From NCBI GenBank assembly GCA_900768435.1, contig CAAGCW010000015.1:1-64000 (forward strand): a stretch of 64,000 bases of DNA, in the 5' to 3' direction. Within the stretch, counting starts at the first letter, position 1, and each line of letters begins with the position of its first letter. Made by a program: the position numbers and the translations under genes. Positions 24,053-32,887 of the stretch are shown here, one piece after another. The notes under the pieces were generated by a model. That model saw only the letters and a list, made by a program, of their open reading frames with translations. It was not told the origin of the DNA and made no database searches. This DNA comes from an uncultured Collinsella sp. (GTDB lineage: Bacteria > Actinomycetota > Coriobacteriia > Coriobacteriales > Coriobacteriaceae).

Positions 24053-24967
24053 TTACCAGCTGGCCTCGATTTCGCGGATGCGCGAATAGAGCCATTCGTT
24101 TTGCGGCACCTGGATACCGTGCTTGGCCGCGAGGCGGCAGATGGTACCCGCAAATTCCTCGACCTCGGTTCTGCGTTGAGCGATGCGGTCTTGCGCCATC
24201 GAGGGCATGCCGGCGGGATCGAGCCCTTTTATGAGACGCACCATCTGCGTTAGGTCTGCCTCGGTGAGCTCGATGCCCTCGGCATTGGCGACTGCAAGCG
24301 TCTCGCGCATGGCGGAGACAAAACTGCGGAGCTGCTCGGAGCCCTGCTCCGTAGCGCTTCCGTAGGTGCCGCCGTAGGCCATACAGGTCTGGTTGATGCC
24401 GTCGTTGAGCATGAGTTTGGCCCACATGCGATGTGCGATGTCGTGCTCGACGGTATGGGCGATGCCGCAACGCGTGTAGAGCTCGTCGATGGCGATAACG
24501 GTTGCGGGGTCGGTGCCCGCTGCCGCACCAAAGCGGATCTCGCCGGCATTGGTATAGGTGAGCTCCCCGTTGAGGAATACGGCGTCCATGCCCTGGCAGA
24601 TACCAAGGACGGTGTGCTCCCAGCCAAAGCGCTCGGCAATCTTCTGCTCGCTCGTGATGCCGTTGCACAGCGACGCGATCAGCGTGTCGGGTCCCACGAC
24701 GCTTTCCAGGGTTTTGAGCGCCACATCGAGCCCGGTTGTCTTGACCGTGAGGATGACCAGGTCGACGGGCGTCGCCTCGCTCGCGCGGACGGACTTGAGC
24801 GCGCAGGGCTTGCCGTTGACGGTGAGCGCATCACCCGCGTGGCGCTCAAAGCGCGCGTCGTCCATAACGTATTCGACGGCGTCGTTGCCGAGCGCTTGGG
24901 CGATCATGCTGCCGTAGAGCAGGCCCACGCCGCCCTTGCCGATGAAGGCGACCTTGTTGATCTGCAT
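24053..24967 (-). CDS. 2-dehydropantoate 2-reductase family (ketopantoate reductase)
   Basis: 304 residues. The N-terminal Rossmann motif (VAFIGKGGVGLLYG) and the C-terminal helical domain with KLMLNDGINQTC fit the ApbA/PanE family. It reduces ketopantoate to pantoate in CoA synthesis, although many paralogues use other 2-keto acids. ATG 24967 has GGGGAG 9 bp upstream. A terminator hairpin ends just before that ribosome site, so it is probably transcribed apart from the cyclase gene. Confidence 0.85.
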   Translation of the reverse strand: MQINKVAFIGKGGVGLLYGSMIAQALGNDAVEYVMDDARFERHAGDALTVNGKPCALKSVRASEATPVDLVILTVKTTGLDVALKTLESVVGPDTLIASLCNGITSEQKIAERFGWEHTVLGICQGMDAVFLNGELTYTNAGEIRFGAAAGTDPATVIAIDELYTRCGIAHTVEHDIAHRMWAKLMLNDGINQTCMAYGGTYGSATEQGSEQLRSFVSAMRETLAVANAEGIELTEADLTQMVRLIKGLDPAGMPSMAQDRIAQRRTEVEEFAGTICRLAAKHGIQVPQNEWLYSRIREIEASW

Positions 24968-24984
24968 GTGAATCATCTCCCCAT

Positions 24985-25011
24985 AAAAAGGCGCCCGCGT
25001 ATGGGGCGCCT
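24985..25011 (-). terminator. Intrinsic terminator of the cyclase gene
   Basis: On the minus strand AGGCGCCC, a 7-base loop and GGGCGCC are followed by TTTTT. The ribosome site of the downstream reductase lies only a few bases beyond. Confidence 0.8.
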
Positions 25012-25084
25012 GATGGATTGTATGCCGCCGGGCCATGTCGCGTGCACCGGATGGCCGTATTTAGAAGAACAAACGCATGGGAAC

Positions 25085-25855
25085 TTATGACGCGGGGCAG
25101 ACCGCAAAGACACGTGCGGGATATCCGACGCCATCACGCACCTTGGGGAAGGTGCAGAAGATGACGGCGCCCGTGGCGGGAAGCTCGTCTAGATGGTCCA
25201 TGACCTCGATCTGATAGCGGTCGACCGAGAGGATGTACTGTTCGCCGGGGTAGGGGTAGGCGTCCTCACGCGTGGTCACGCTCGCCGGGTCGGTGTCAGC
25301 CGGCTCGTGGCCGATGGCGCCGATGTCGCGCTCTTCAACGAGCCACTTGATGGCGCCGAGGTCCCAGCCGGGGTAGTGGGGCTGGCCGTCCTCGTCCTTG
25401 TTCTCGAGGTCGGCGAGCTTGGACCAGTCGGAGCGGAAGGCGACGAAAGCGTCCTCGGGAATGCGACCGTGCTCATCCTCCCAGGCTTTGAGGTCCTCGA
25501 TGGTCAGGATAAAGTCGGGATTCGCGGCGCACTCCTCATGCTTGTCGATCACGCAGAGCGGATGCATAAACTCGATGGGTTCAATCTCTCCAAGGGAACG
25601 ACCCTCGACATGGAAGTGGCGCGGCGCGTCGACGTGGGTGCCGTACTGCGAGGCGACCGAATACTGGAAGCAACGCATGGGCGCGAGCATGTCCTCGGGC
25701 GTGCCGGGCAGGTAGTCGAAGAGCTTGGTGGACTCAAATGGCTTAAAGCCAAACCAGTGCGGGGTGTCGCATGAGAGCGTGTGGGTGAGATCGACCCAGC
25801 GATATTCGGTGCTTTTGAGCTGGGATGCGAGGTCCCAAAGGTTAAGCGCGGGCAT
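25085..25855 (-). CDS. Cyclase-family (kynurenine formamidase-like) metal hydrolase
   Basis: 256 residues. The family metal-binding motif HxGTHxDxPxHF appears as SQYGTHVDAPRHF near residue 70, with D23 (VDLTHTLS) and HEPAD as further conserved points. Members hydrolyse amides or cyclic esters such as formylkynurenine or isatin. The operon context gives no substrate. It is divergent from an Fe-S aldo/keto reductase. Confidence 0.88.
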   Translation of the reverse strand: MPALNLWDLASQLKSTEYRWVDLTHTLSCDTPHWFGFKPFESTKLFDYLPGTPEDMLAPMRCFQYSVASQYGTHVDAPRHFHVEGRSLGEIEPIEFMHPLCVIDKHEECAANPDFILTIEDLKAWEDEHGRIPEDAFVAFRSDWSKLADLENKDEDGQPHYPGWDLGAIKWLVEERDIGAIGHEPADTDPASVTTREDAYPYPGEQYILSVDRYQIEVMDHLDELPATGAVIFCTFPKVRDGVGYPARVFAVCPAS

Positions 25856-26018
25856 GGGCGGCTCCTTTCATCGGGCTTTTTGCTGATGTTAAAGCGGTGC
25901 CGTGACAGCTCGATTTCTGCTGCGTTACGATACGTTCTCGATTGCGATTCCACGATGTTTCGGCCGCGTGACCATTGTGTTTCGTCTTGCCGGGGTGCTG
26001 ATGGCGAAAGGAGGGGCC

Positions 26019-27209
26019 GTGCAATACCGCGTTGACCCCAAAAGTGGTAACCGAATATCCGCTCTGGGTCTGGGCTGCATGAGATTTCCCGGTGCGCCGG
26101 GACACCCCGATGCGAAGACATCCGATGCCATCATTTCCCGTGCGGTGGAGCAGGGGATTAATTATCTGGATACCGCGTATCTCTATCCCGGTAACGAGGT
26201 GTGCGTGGGCGCCTCACTTGAGCGCTTGGGGCTGCGCGACCGGGTGTTGCTGGCGACTAAGTTGCCGCACGCTTCGTGCAAATGTGCGGAGGATTTCGAC
26301 CGCTTTTTTGACGAGCAGCTGCACCGTTTGCGGACCGACCATATTGACTACTACCTTATGCACAACATCACCTCGCCCGCCCAGTGGGAGCGCGTGGTGG
26401 CGTTGGGCATCGAGGACTGGATTGCGCACCAAAAGGCTGCGGGGCGTATTCGCCAGATAGGTTTTTCGTACCACGGCAGTGCGGCGGACTTCCTCACGAT
26501 GCTTGACGCGTATGACTGGGATTTTTGCCAGATCCAGTACAACTACGCTGGAGAGCGCTACCAAGCGGGGACGGCGGGACTTATGGCAGCCGCCGAGCGC
26601 GGGCTCGCGGTGTTTGTGATGGAACCGCTTTTGGGTGGACGCCTGGCGGGCAAGCTGCCTCCGCGGGCCCGCGCCGTGCTCGATGACGTACGCGATCCGT
26701 ACCTGAAGTCGCCGGCTGCTTGGGGCCTTTCGTGGGTGTGGAACCATCCTCAAGTCACGATGCTGCTTTCGGGCATGACCGATACCGCGCAGGTGGACGA
26801 GAACGCGGTGCTGGCGGATCGCGCGCTGCCGGATTCGATGACGACAGAGCAGCTCGATACCATCGCGCGTGTGCTAGGAGAGTTTGAGAAATCGAATCGC
26901 GTACCCTGTACGGGGTGCGGCTACTGCATGCCATGCCCCAAGGGCATCAATATTCCCGGCTGCTTTGCCGCCTACAACGCGAGTTACGCGCATAGTTGGT
27001 TTACGGGGCTGTCTCAATACTTTACGGCGAGCGCGGTGCGGACGAACGAGCCCAAGCTGGTGAGCAATTGCGTCAAGTGCGGCAAATGCGCACGTCACTG
27101 CCCGCAGCACATCGATATCCCCGGGCGCTTGGACGACGTACGCCGCCGTTTTCAGCCTGGCCCCGTGACGGCGGTGCTCAAGGCCTTCGGCAAAACGCGC
27201 TCCTCATGA
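26019..27209 (+). CDS. Aldo/keto reductase with C-terminal iron-sulfur domain
   Basis: 396 residues. The N-terminal AKR barrel carries the catalytic D/Y/K/H set (for example LDTAYLYPGNE, and HIDYYLMHN). The C-terminus adds a ferredoxin-like part with CTGCGYCMPC and CVKCGKCARHC, enough for two [4Fe-4S] clusters or one cluster plus structural cysteines. GTG 26019 follows AAAGGAGG; ATG 26001 is an alternative. This fused form is common in strict anaerobes and suggests electron exchange with ferredoxin. Confidence 0.9.
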   Translation: MQYRVDPKSGNRISALGLGCMRFPGAPGHPDAKTSDAIISRAVEQGINYLDTAYLYPGNEVCVGASLERLGLRDRVLLATKLPHASCKCAEDFDRFFDEQLHRLRTDHIDYYLMHNITSPAQWERVVALGIEDWIAHQKAAGRIRQIGFSYHGSAADFLTMLDAYDWDFCQIQYNYAGERYQAGTAGLMAAAERGLAVFVMEPLLGGRLAGKLPPRARAVLDDVRDPYLKSPAAWGLSWVWNHPQVTMLLSGMTDTAQVDENAVLADRALPDSMTTEQLDTIARVLGEFEKSNRVPCTGCGYCMPCPKGINIPGCFAAYNASYAHSWFTGLSQYFTASAVRTNEPKLVSNCVKCGKCARHCPQHIDIPGRLDDVRRRFQPGPVTAVLKAFGKTRSS

Positions 27210-27210
27210 C

Positions 27211-27297
27211 CCTTTTATAACTTGCGGTGGAATAGTTCCTGTTTGCGGCAGAATGGGGCTTAAACAGGAACTATTCCACCGCAACTTATGAAGGGGA
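27211..27297. repeat. Palindromic element with 23-bp perfect arms
   Basis: 27223-27245 and 27263-27285 are perfect reverse complements around a 17-base loop. The pairing continues outward (TTTATAA/TTATGAA) to arms of about 35 bp. It fills the gap between the reductase and endonuclease IV genes. Confidence 0.9.
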
Positions 27298-27304
27298 GCT
27301 GGAG

Positions 27305-28171
27305 ATGCTGACGATTGGGTGTCACCTGTCCACGACGAAGGGCTATCGGGCGATGGGGGAGACGGCGCTATCCATTGGCGCCAACACCTTTGCATTCTTT
27401 ACGCGTAACCCGCGCGGCGGCAAGGCAAAAGACCTTGACATGGATGACGTGGCCGCCCTGCGTGAGCTTATGGAACAAAACGATTTTGGTCCGCTCGTGG
27501 CTCATGCTCCGTATACCTATAACCCCTGCTCGGCCAAAGAGCGGGCGCGCGAGTTTGCCCTGGAGGCCATGGCAGAGGACTTGCGGCGTATGGAAGCGCT
27601 GCCCGGCAACTACTACAACTTCCATCCCGGTGCGCATGTGGGACAGGGGACAGACGCCGGCATTCAGATGATTGTCGACACGCTGTGCCAGGTGATGTTT
27701 GAGGGCCAGCAGACGACGGTGCTGCTCGAGACCATGGCCGGCAAGGGCACCGAGGTGGGCCGTAGCTTTGGGGAACTGGCGCACATCATCGAGGGCGTTG
27801 CCGACAAGCGCCCCGAGCTGTCGACCAAGCTGGGCGTTTGCCTGGACACCTGCCATGTAAATGACGCCGGCTATGATATCGTCCGCGATCTTGACGGCGT
27901 ACTCGACGAGTTCGACCGCGTGGTGGGTATCGACCGCTTGCAAGCCGTACACATCAACGATTCGAAGAACCCCTGTGGCGCCCATAAAGATCGTCACGAG
28001 TGCATCGGCAAGGGATACCTTGGCAGCGAGGAGTTTGGCGGCGGTATGCAGGTTATGCAGAATATTGTATCGAATAGCCGCTTGCGCGCACTTCCCTTTA
28101 TTTTGGAGACACCAAACGAACTTGCAGGTTATGCGGCTGAAATCAAACTGTTAAGGTCGTTACAGCAGTAA
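27305..28171 (+). CDS. nfo: Deoxyribonuclease IV (AP endonuclease)
   Basis: 288 residues of the TIM-barrel endonuclease IV family, which cuts DNA at abasic sites in base-excision repair. Metal ligands are visible in VAHAPY, FHPGAHVG, LLETMAGKG, CLDTCHVNDAGYD and HINDSKNPCGAHKDRHECIGKG. The length is normal. GGGGAGCTGGAG precedes the ATG. Confidence 0.95.
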   Translation: MLTIGCHLSTTKGYRAMGETALSIGANTFAFFTRNPRGGKAKDLDMDDVAALRELMEQNDFGPLVAHAPYTYNPCSAKERAREFALEAMAEDLRRMEALPGNYYNFHPGAHVGQGTDAGIQMIVDTLCQVMFEGQQTTVLLETMAGKGTEVGRSFGELAHIIEGVADKRPELSTKLGVCLDTCHVNDAGYDIVRDLDGVLDEFDRVVGIDRLQAVHINDSKNPCGAHKDRHECIGKGYLGSEEFGGGMQVMQNIVSNSRLRALPFILETPNELAGYAAEIKLLRSLQQ

Positions 28172-28232
28172 TGACTGTTACAAAGTGGAGTGTTCCATTC
28201 ACGTTATGGGTTTGTTTCAATCAGTTTTCTAA

Positions 28233-28261
28233 TTGCAGATTCGCACTTACGGGTGCATAAT
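28233..28261 (+). promoter_or_regulatory. Candidate promoter of the amino acid ABC operon
   Basis: TTGCAG (28233-28238), 17-bp spacer, CATAAT (28256-28261). The -10 matches 5 of 6; the -35 is weak. It lies about 58 bp before the binding-protein start. Confidence 0.45.
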
Positions 28262-28318
28262 AGCCCTCAGTTTTTGCAGACCTCTGAATCACGTGGGGTC
28301 ATTGGAAGGAGACTGATC

Positions 28319-29179
28319 ATGAAGCTTAAGAAGCTTGGCGCATTTGCCGCCACGGGTGCCATGGCACTCGCTCTTGCACTGACGGGTTGTGGCTCGTCCA
28401 ACGCCACCTCTGGTTCCGATGCCGGTTCCAGCAGCTCTGACGACGTGAAGGTCGAGAAGGTCGACGGCTCCAAGGAGTACGCGCTCGTCAAGGATGGTAC
28501 GCTCACCGTCGGCACCTCTGCCGAGTATGCGCCGTTTGAGTACAAGGATGACAACGGCGATTACCAGGGCTTTGACCTTGAGCTCATCAAGGCTATCGGT
28601 GACAAGCTGGGTCTGGATGTCGAGTACGTCAACAATGACTTTGACACGCTGGTCCCGGGTGTCGCTTCGGGCGCCAAGTACGACGTCTCCATCGCGGCTA
28701 TCACCGATACGCCCGAGCGTGAGAAGGAAGTCGCTTTCTCCGACTCCTACTACATGGACGACCAGGCCATCGTGACCAAGGTCGACAATACCGATATCAC
28801 GGCTGACAATTACAGCGAGAAGCTCAACAACGCCGACGCCACGATTATCGTCCAGTCCGGCTCAACCGCCGAGGCCTTTGCCCAGGAGAACTTCCCCAAG
28901 GCTAAGATTGTCCCCTACAAGGACGCTACCGAGTGCTTTAGCGCCCTGCAGTCCGATAAGGGTGACGCCGTAGTCACCAACCGCTCCGTTGCCAGCCAGC
29001 TGACCGCCGAGCAGTTCAACACCTGCCAGACCATCAAGCAGATCAGCACCGGCGAGGAGTACGCCATCGCCATCAACCAGGGCAACACCAAGCTCAAGGA
29101 CGACATCAACCAGGCAATTAAGGACCTGACCGACGACGGTACCGTTGACGCCCTCATGGCTAAGTACAACATCAAGTAA
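28319..29179 (+). CDS. Polar amino acid ABC transporter, substrate-binding lipoprotein
   Basis: 286 residues. A lipoprotein signal peptide ends in LTGC, so the mature protein is anchored by lipid cysteine. The rest is a family-3 solute-binding fold (LTVGTSAEYAPFEYKDDNGDYQGFDLELIKAIGDKL). It captures a polar amino acid outside the membrane for the permease and ATPase encoded next. AAGGAGACTGATC precedes ATG 28319; an upstream in-frame start would bury the signal peptide. Confidence 0.93.
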   Translation: MKLKKLGAFAATGAMALALALTGCGSSNATSGSDAGSSSSDDVKVEKVDGSKEYALVKDGTLTVGTSAEYAPFEYKDDNGDYQGFDLELIKAIGDKLGLDVEYVNNDFDTLVPGVASGAKYDVSIAAITDTPEREKEVAFSDSYYMDDQAIVTKVDNTDITADNYSEKLNNADATIIVQSGSTAEAFAQENFPKAKIVPYKDATECFSALQSDKGDAVVTNRSVASQLTAEQFNTCQTIKQISTGEEYAIAINQGNTKLKDDINQAIKDLTDDGTVDALMAKYNIK

Positions 29180-29201
29180 AATAGCTACTTGATTGCGCGC
29201 G

Positions 29202-29239
29202 GGCCCTTTCCGTTTTGGCGGAGAGGGCCTTTGCGTTTC
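29202..29239 (+). terminator. Attenuator between binding protein and permease genes
   Basis: GGCCCTTTCCG (29202-29212) pairs with CGGAGAGGGCC (29219-29229) with one wobble, followed by a weak T-rich tail. Such partial terminators commonly keep binding protein in excess over the permease. Confidence 0.65.
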
Positions 29240-29295
29240 TTGAACGGGCGTCGTCCCGTCCTGTAATGTCGGCAACTTATACGTTAGGAGCCACC

Positions 29296-30657
29296 TTGTC
29301 TCGATTGAACGAAGGGGCCATGGGTCGGCGTTTCCCGCTGCCCTCGATGCTCCAAAAGCTAGCTTGCGCCCTGGCTGTGGCGCTCGCTTTGGTGTGCGCA
29401 GGGACAGCCGCGCCTTCGACCGCCCGGGCGCTCGAGACCGCAAAGATCACCGCGCGTCCCAATACCGGTTCGGGCAGCGACGTGGTCGGCGGTACCGAGA
29501 CGCGCATTACCTGGGAGGTCCAGGCCGATGCCGATGAGGAGCTGAGTGGGCTTTCGCTGACGTTTGCCGACGGTACGACGTTTGGTGCCGATGACACGCG
29601 CCTGACGATGCTCTCGGGCGAGGATCTCATGGATCGTACGTCCATGAAGCCCACGTGCAAGGCTAACGGCCAGACACTCAAGATCGACTTTGGCGAGACG
29701 GCACCGGCCGGCGGCTTTTTCCGCGTCGAGGTTTACGGTGTGACCTTCCCCGTCGAGGGCGGCGATGAGTCCTTTAGCGGAACCTATACCTTGGCCGACG
29801 GCTCAACCAAGAAGATCTCCAAGATGCCCTCGGTGGAGATTAAGGGCGTCACGGCCTTCGATAACTTCTTGGCCGACCTTAAGGAGCAGCCGTGGGTCGA
29901 AGCGTGGAACTCCAATATGTTCCTGCGCCTGTTCTTGAACCCGGTCATTTTGGTCCAGAGCCTGCCGATCGTCTTTAAGGGCTTCCTTATGTCGCTCTCG
30001 ATCGTGCTCGTGGCGTTTCCGCTGGCGATTCCCTTTGGCTTTGCCCTGTCGCTCATGCGCATCTCCAAGTCGCGCATCCTGCGTTGCCTTGCCGGCATCT
30101 ACGTGAATATCATCCGCGGCACGCCGGCGTTCCTGCAGATCTACATTGCGTTCTTTGGCCTGCCGCTTGCCGGCGTCAAGGTGGACGACTATGTGCTGGG
30201 TGTTATCGTCATGGCCATGAACTCGTCTGCGTACCTGTGCGAGATCTTCCGTGCCGGTATTCAGTCGATCCCCAAGGGCCAAAACGAGGCGGCTCGCTCG
30301 CTGGGCATGAATGCCTTCCAGACGCTGCTCTACGTTATGATTCCGCAGACGTTCCGCAATGTCCTGCCTACGCTGACCAGCGAGTTTATCCTGCTTTACA
30401 AGGATACGTCGCTGCTCGCCGCCGTGGGCGTGGTCGAGATCGTCATGAACGCCCGTACCATCGTGGCCACGACGGGCTCCATCACGCCGTATGTGGTTGC
30501 CGCCCTGTTCTATCTGGTCATTACGCTGCCGCTTGCGCGCTTGGTGAGCGGTCTTGAGGCGAGGCTTTTGGGGACGGCCGAGACCAAGAAGAAGCGTCCC
30601 GCCAAGAGCGCCGGACAGGTTGTCGCGACGCCCGCCGATCACATTGCCGGTCTGTAA
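29296..30657 (+). CDS. Amino acid ABC transporter permease with N-terminal extracytoplasmic domain
   Basis: 453 residues, about twice the usual permease length. A signal-type hydrophobic segment (about 20-42) leads into a roughly 160-residue beta-rich domain outside the membrane, then a normal HisM/GlnP permease: TM segments with the EAA loop EAARSLGMNAFQTLLYVMIPQ. The extra domain does not look like a second binding protein; its job is unknown. TTG 29296 has TAGGAG upstream; ATG 29320 is an alternative. It is followed after 12 bp by the ATPase. Confidence 0.88.
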   Translation: MSRLNEGAMGRRFPLPSMLQKLACALAVALALVCAGTAAPSTARALETAKITARPNTGSGSDVVGGTETRITWEVQADADEELSGLSLTFADGTTFGADDTRLTMLSGEDLMDRTSMKPTCKANGQTLKIDFGETAPAGGFFRVEVYGVTFPVEGGDESFSGTYTLADGSTKKISKMPSVEIKGVTAFDNFLADLKEQPWVEAWNSNMFLRLFLNPVILVQSLPIVFKGFLMSLSIVLVAFPLAIPFGFALSLMRISKSRILRCLAGIYVNIIRGTPAFLQIYIAFFGLPLAGVKVDDYVLGVIVMAMNSSAYLCEIFRAGIQSIPKGQNEAARSLGMNAFQTLLYVMIPQTFRNVLPTLTSEFILLYKDTSLLAAVGVVEIVMNARTIVATTGSITPYVVAALFYLVITLPLARLVSGLEARLLGTAETKKKRPAKSAGQVVATPADHIAGL

Positions 30658-30669
30658 GGAGGTTCTATC

Positions 30670-31422
30670 ATGAGCGAAACCAATAACTCGAACGAGGTCG
30701 TCGTCAGTATCAAGAACCTCCAGAAGGCCTTTGGCGACAACGTGGTCTTGCGCGACATCGATCTTGATGTGCATAAGGGCGAGGTCGTCGTGGTTTTGGG
30801 TCCTTCGGGCTCGGGCAAGTCGACGATGCTGCGCTGCATCAACCGCTTGGAAGATCCCACGAGCGGCTCGATTGTCGTTGAGGGCGTGGATGTGTGTGCC
30901 AAGGGTGTCGACCTTAACAAGGTACGTACGCATCTGGGCATGGTGTTTCAGCAGTTCAACCTGTTCCCGCACCTATCGGTCAAAAAGAACGTCATGCTTG
31001 CGCAGCAAAAGGTGCTCAAGCGCAGCAAGGAAGAGGCCGAAAAGATCGCCGTCGAGGAGCTGACGAAGGTCGGCTTGGCCGAGCGCATCGACTTTATGCC
31101 GAGCCAGCTTTCGGGTGGTCAGCAGCAACGCGTGGCCATCGCCCGCGCCCTGTCGATGAACCCCCATGTGATGCTCTTTGACGAGGCTACCTCGGCGCTC
31201 GACCCCGAGCTCGTCCGCGACGTATTGGGGGTCATGCGTGACCTGGCGCACGACGGCATGACCATGATCGTCGTGACGCATGAGATGGGCTTTGCCCGCG
31301 ACGTTGCCGACCGCGTCGTCTTTATGGACGGCGGCGTGATCGTGGAAGAGGGCACGCCGAGCGAGGTCTTTGACCATCCCAAGAGCGAACGCACTAAGGC
31401 ATTTTTGGGCAATATCTCGTAG
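30670..31422 (+). CDS. Polar amino acid ABC transporter ATP-binding protein
   Basis: 250 residues of the HisP/GlnQ type. Walker A is GPSGSGKST (44-52), the signature is LSGGQQQRVAIARAL and Walker B is VMLFDEATSALDPE. It powers uptake by the permease and binding protein upstream. AAGGAGG precedes the ATG. Confidence 0.96.
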   Translation: MSETNNSNEVVVSIKNLQKAFGDNVVLRDIDLDVHKGEVVVVLGPSGSGKSTMLRCINRLEDPTSGSIVVEGVDVCAKGVDLNKVRTHLGMVFQQFNLFPHLSVKKNVMLAQQKVLKRSKEEAEKIAVEELTKVGLAERIDFMPSQLSGGQQQRVAIARALSMNPHVMLFDEATSALDPELVRDVLGVMRDLAHDGMTMIVVTHEMGFARDVADRVVFMDGGVIVEEGTPSEVFDHPKSERTKAFLGNIS

Positions 31423-31447
31423 CTGCTTCGCAAAGCTATCGTTGCAG

Positions 31448-31483
31448 AAAGCGGGGGCTGGATTGGATCCAGCCCCCGCTTTT
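31448..31483 (+). terminator. Intrinsic terminator of the ABC operon
   Basis: A 13-bp perfect stem (31451-31463 with 31467-31479), a 3-base loop and TTTT on the 3' side with AAA on the 5' side. Confidence 0.92.
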
Positions 31484-31541
31484 GTTAGGGTGCAGTCGTG
31501 TTTTGGCATGAGCCTAATGCGATGGGACCCACGGGCCGCCG

Positions 31542-31961
31542 CTAGGCGAGCTCGGCTCCAAGGGCGCGACAGGCGGCCTCGGCCTCATCGTCGGGGGCGT
31601 CGTAGCAGATAGCGGAATCGACGACATTGATACCCGCCTCGTCGGCGTCGGCTTTCCAATTGTCCATCCATTCGCCCTCGGCCCACGAGTAGGAGCCAAA
31701 AAGGACGACCTTCTTGTCGCCGAGGACATCCTTGGTCTCATCCCACATCGGCTGGAACTCGTCGTACTCGAGCTCTTCGGATCCCATGGCGGGGCAGCCG
31801 AAAGCGAGGGCGTCGTAGCCAGCGACCTTGTCGGCGGAGAAGTCGGCGCAGGGAATGACCTCGGCTTTCGCTCCGGCTGACGTCGCGCCCTCGGCGACGA
31901 AGTTGGCCATGGCCTCGGTGTTGCCCGTACCACTCCAGTAAACGACGGCGATTTTGCTCAT
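31542..31961 (-). CDS. Flavodoxin
   Basis: 139 residues with the FMN-phosphate loop SGTGNTEAMA near residue 10 and the usual short-chain flavodoxin length. It carries electrons in place of ferredoxin, typically when iron is scarce. It lies 45 bp downstream of a DUF3793 gene on the same strand, a recurrent pairing in anaerobic gut bacteria as far as I recall. Confidence 0.93.
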   Translation of the reverse strand: MSKIAVVYWSGTGNTEAMANFVAEGATSAGAKAEVIPCADFSADKVAGYDALAFGCPAMGSEELEYDEFQPMWDETKDVLGDKKVVLFGSYSWAEGEWMDNWKADADEAGINVVDSAICYDAPDDEAEAACRALGAELA

Positions 31962-32006
31962 GTTGAGTCCTTTCGGTTGTGCGGCGCGCGGCCGCGCTTG
32001 TATGCT

Positions 32007-32711
32007 CTATCGGGTTGCCTGGGTAAGTTGTGCCAGGCTGTAGCCCTGTTGATAGATATAGGTGAGGTGTCGCGTGCAAGCGCGGTAGGAGTCGAAGGTC
32101 GTGAGCGCCTGCTCGACATTCGTGTAGACCTTCCAGGCGCCAAAGACCTTGTAGTTTTCGCCATGCTGGACGATGAACTGATGCACATCCTCGTAGGGAT
32201 AGCCCAAAAAGTAGCCGATTTCGTGGGGGAACTCGCAGGTGCAACCCCTATCGCAAGGCTTATCTTGGGCGAGTGCGCAAAGGCTGTTGCCATAAGCGCT
32301 TTCTGCGGCATTGCTGCTGGCCTGCGTGATGCGTGCGGCAAGATGCACGAGGGATGAGGGTAGGTCGTGGATATCGTAGCCTTCGGCGGCTAGTGCGCTT
32401 GCTGCCCGGGGGTCGGATAGGTAGCGCATGAGGTCTGCGGGGCGGTATGCGTAGACGAGTGCCCCGCAAGGTCGCCAGACCAAAACGCTCAGGTGGATAC
32501 CGAGCGGTTCGAGCTCATGATTGCACCGGGCGATGACGTTGAGCAGACGCATTCGTCGATCTTCGATTGCTGCGGTTACGCTCGAGCCATCTTGATGGGC
32601 GTAGACGCCGGGATAGGTAAAGAGCGACGCCGGCTTGATGCCCGCGAGCGTGGGGGAGCAGTTGCGCACGAGTGCCGACTGAAACGTTGGGATATCAATG
32701 GTCCGAGTCAT
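32007..32711 (-). CDS. DUF3793 family protein
   Basis: 234 residues. The C-terminal block EFPHEIGYFLGYPYEDVHQFI, with a WKVY motif and a late conserved cysteine, is the DUF3793 signature. Cysteines in CDRGCTCEFPHE could bind metal. Function is unknown, but family genes sit beside flavodoxin and iron-transport genes and are thought to respond to iron. AAAGGAGCGAC precedes the ATG. The divergent neighbour is a metal-binding membrane protein. Confidence 0.85.
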   Translation of the reverse strand: MTRTIDIPTFQSALVRNCSPTLAGIKPASLFTYPGVYAHQDGSSVTAAIEDRRMRLLNVIARCNHELEPLGIHLSVLVWRPCGALVYAYRPADLMRYLSDPRAASALAAEGYDIHDLPSSLVHLAARITQASSNAAESAYGNSLCALAQDKPCDRGCTCEFPHEIGYFLGYPYEDVHQFIVQHGENYKVFGAWKVYTNVEQALTTFDSYRACTRHLTYIYQQGYSLAQLTQATR

Positions 32712-32887
32712 GTCGCTCCTTTCGGGTCCTCATGTGTTAGCCTAGGAAAACTTATACACGAAAGTAAGCCGAGGTCAACTAAAAAGTAAGAATTAGGAAA
32801 CTATTTGACGGAACCGACATGGGTTTGGGGTAAGATGGGACCACCCCATGAGGGTATCTGGATTGAGCTCAAATGAGAGGCAAGTAC

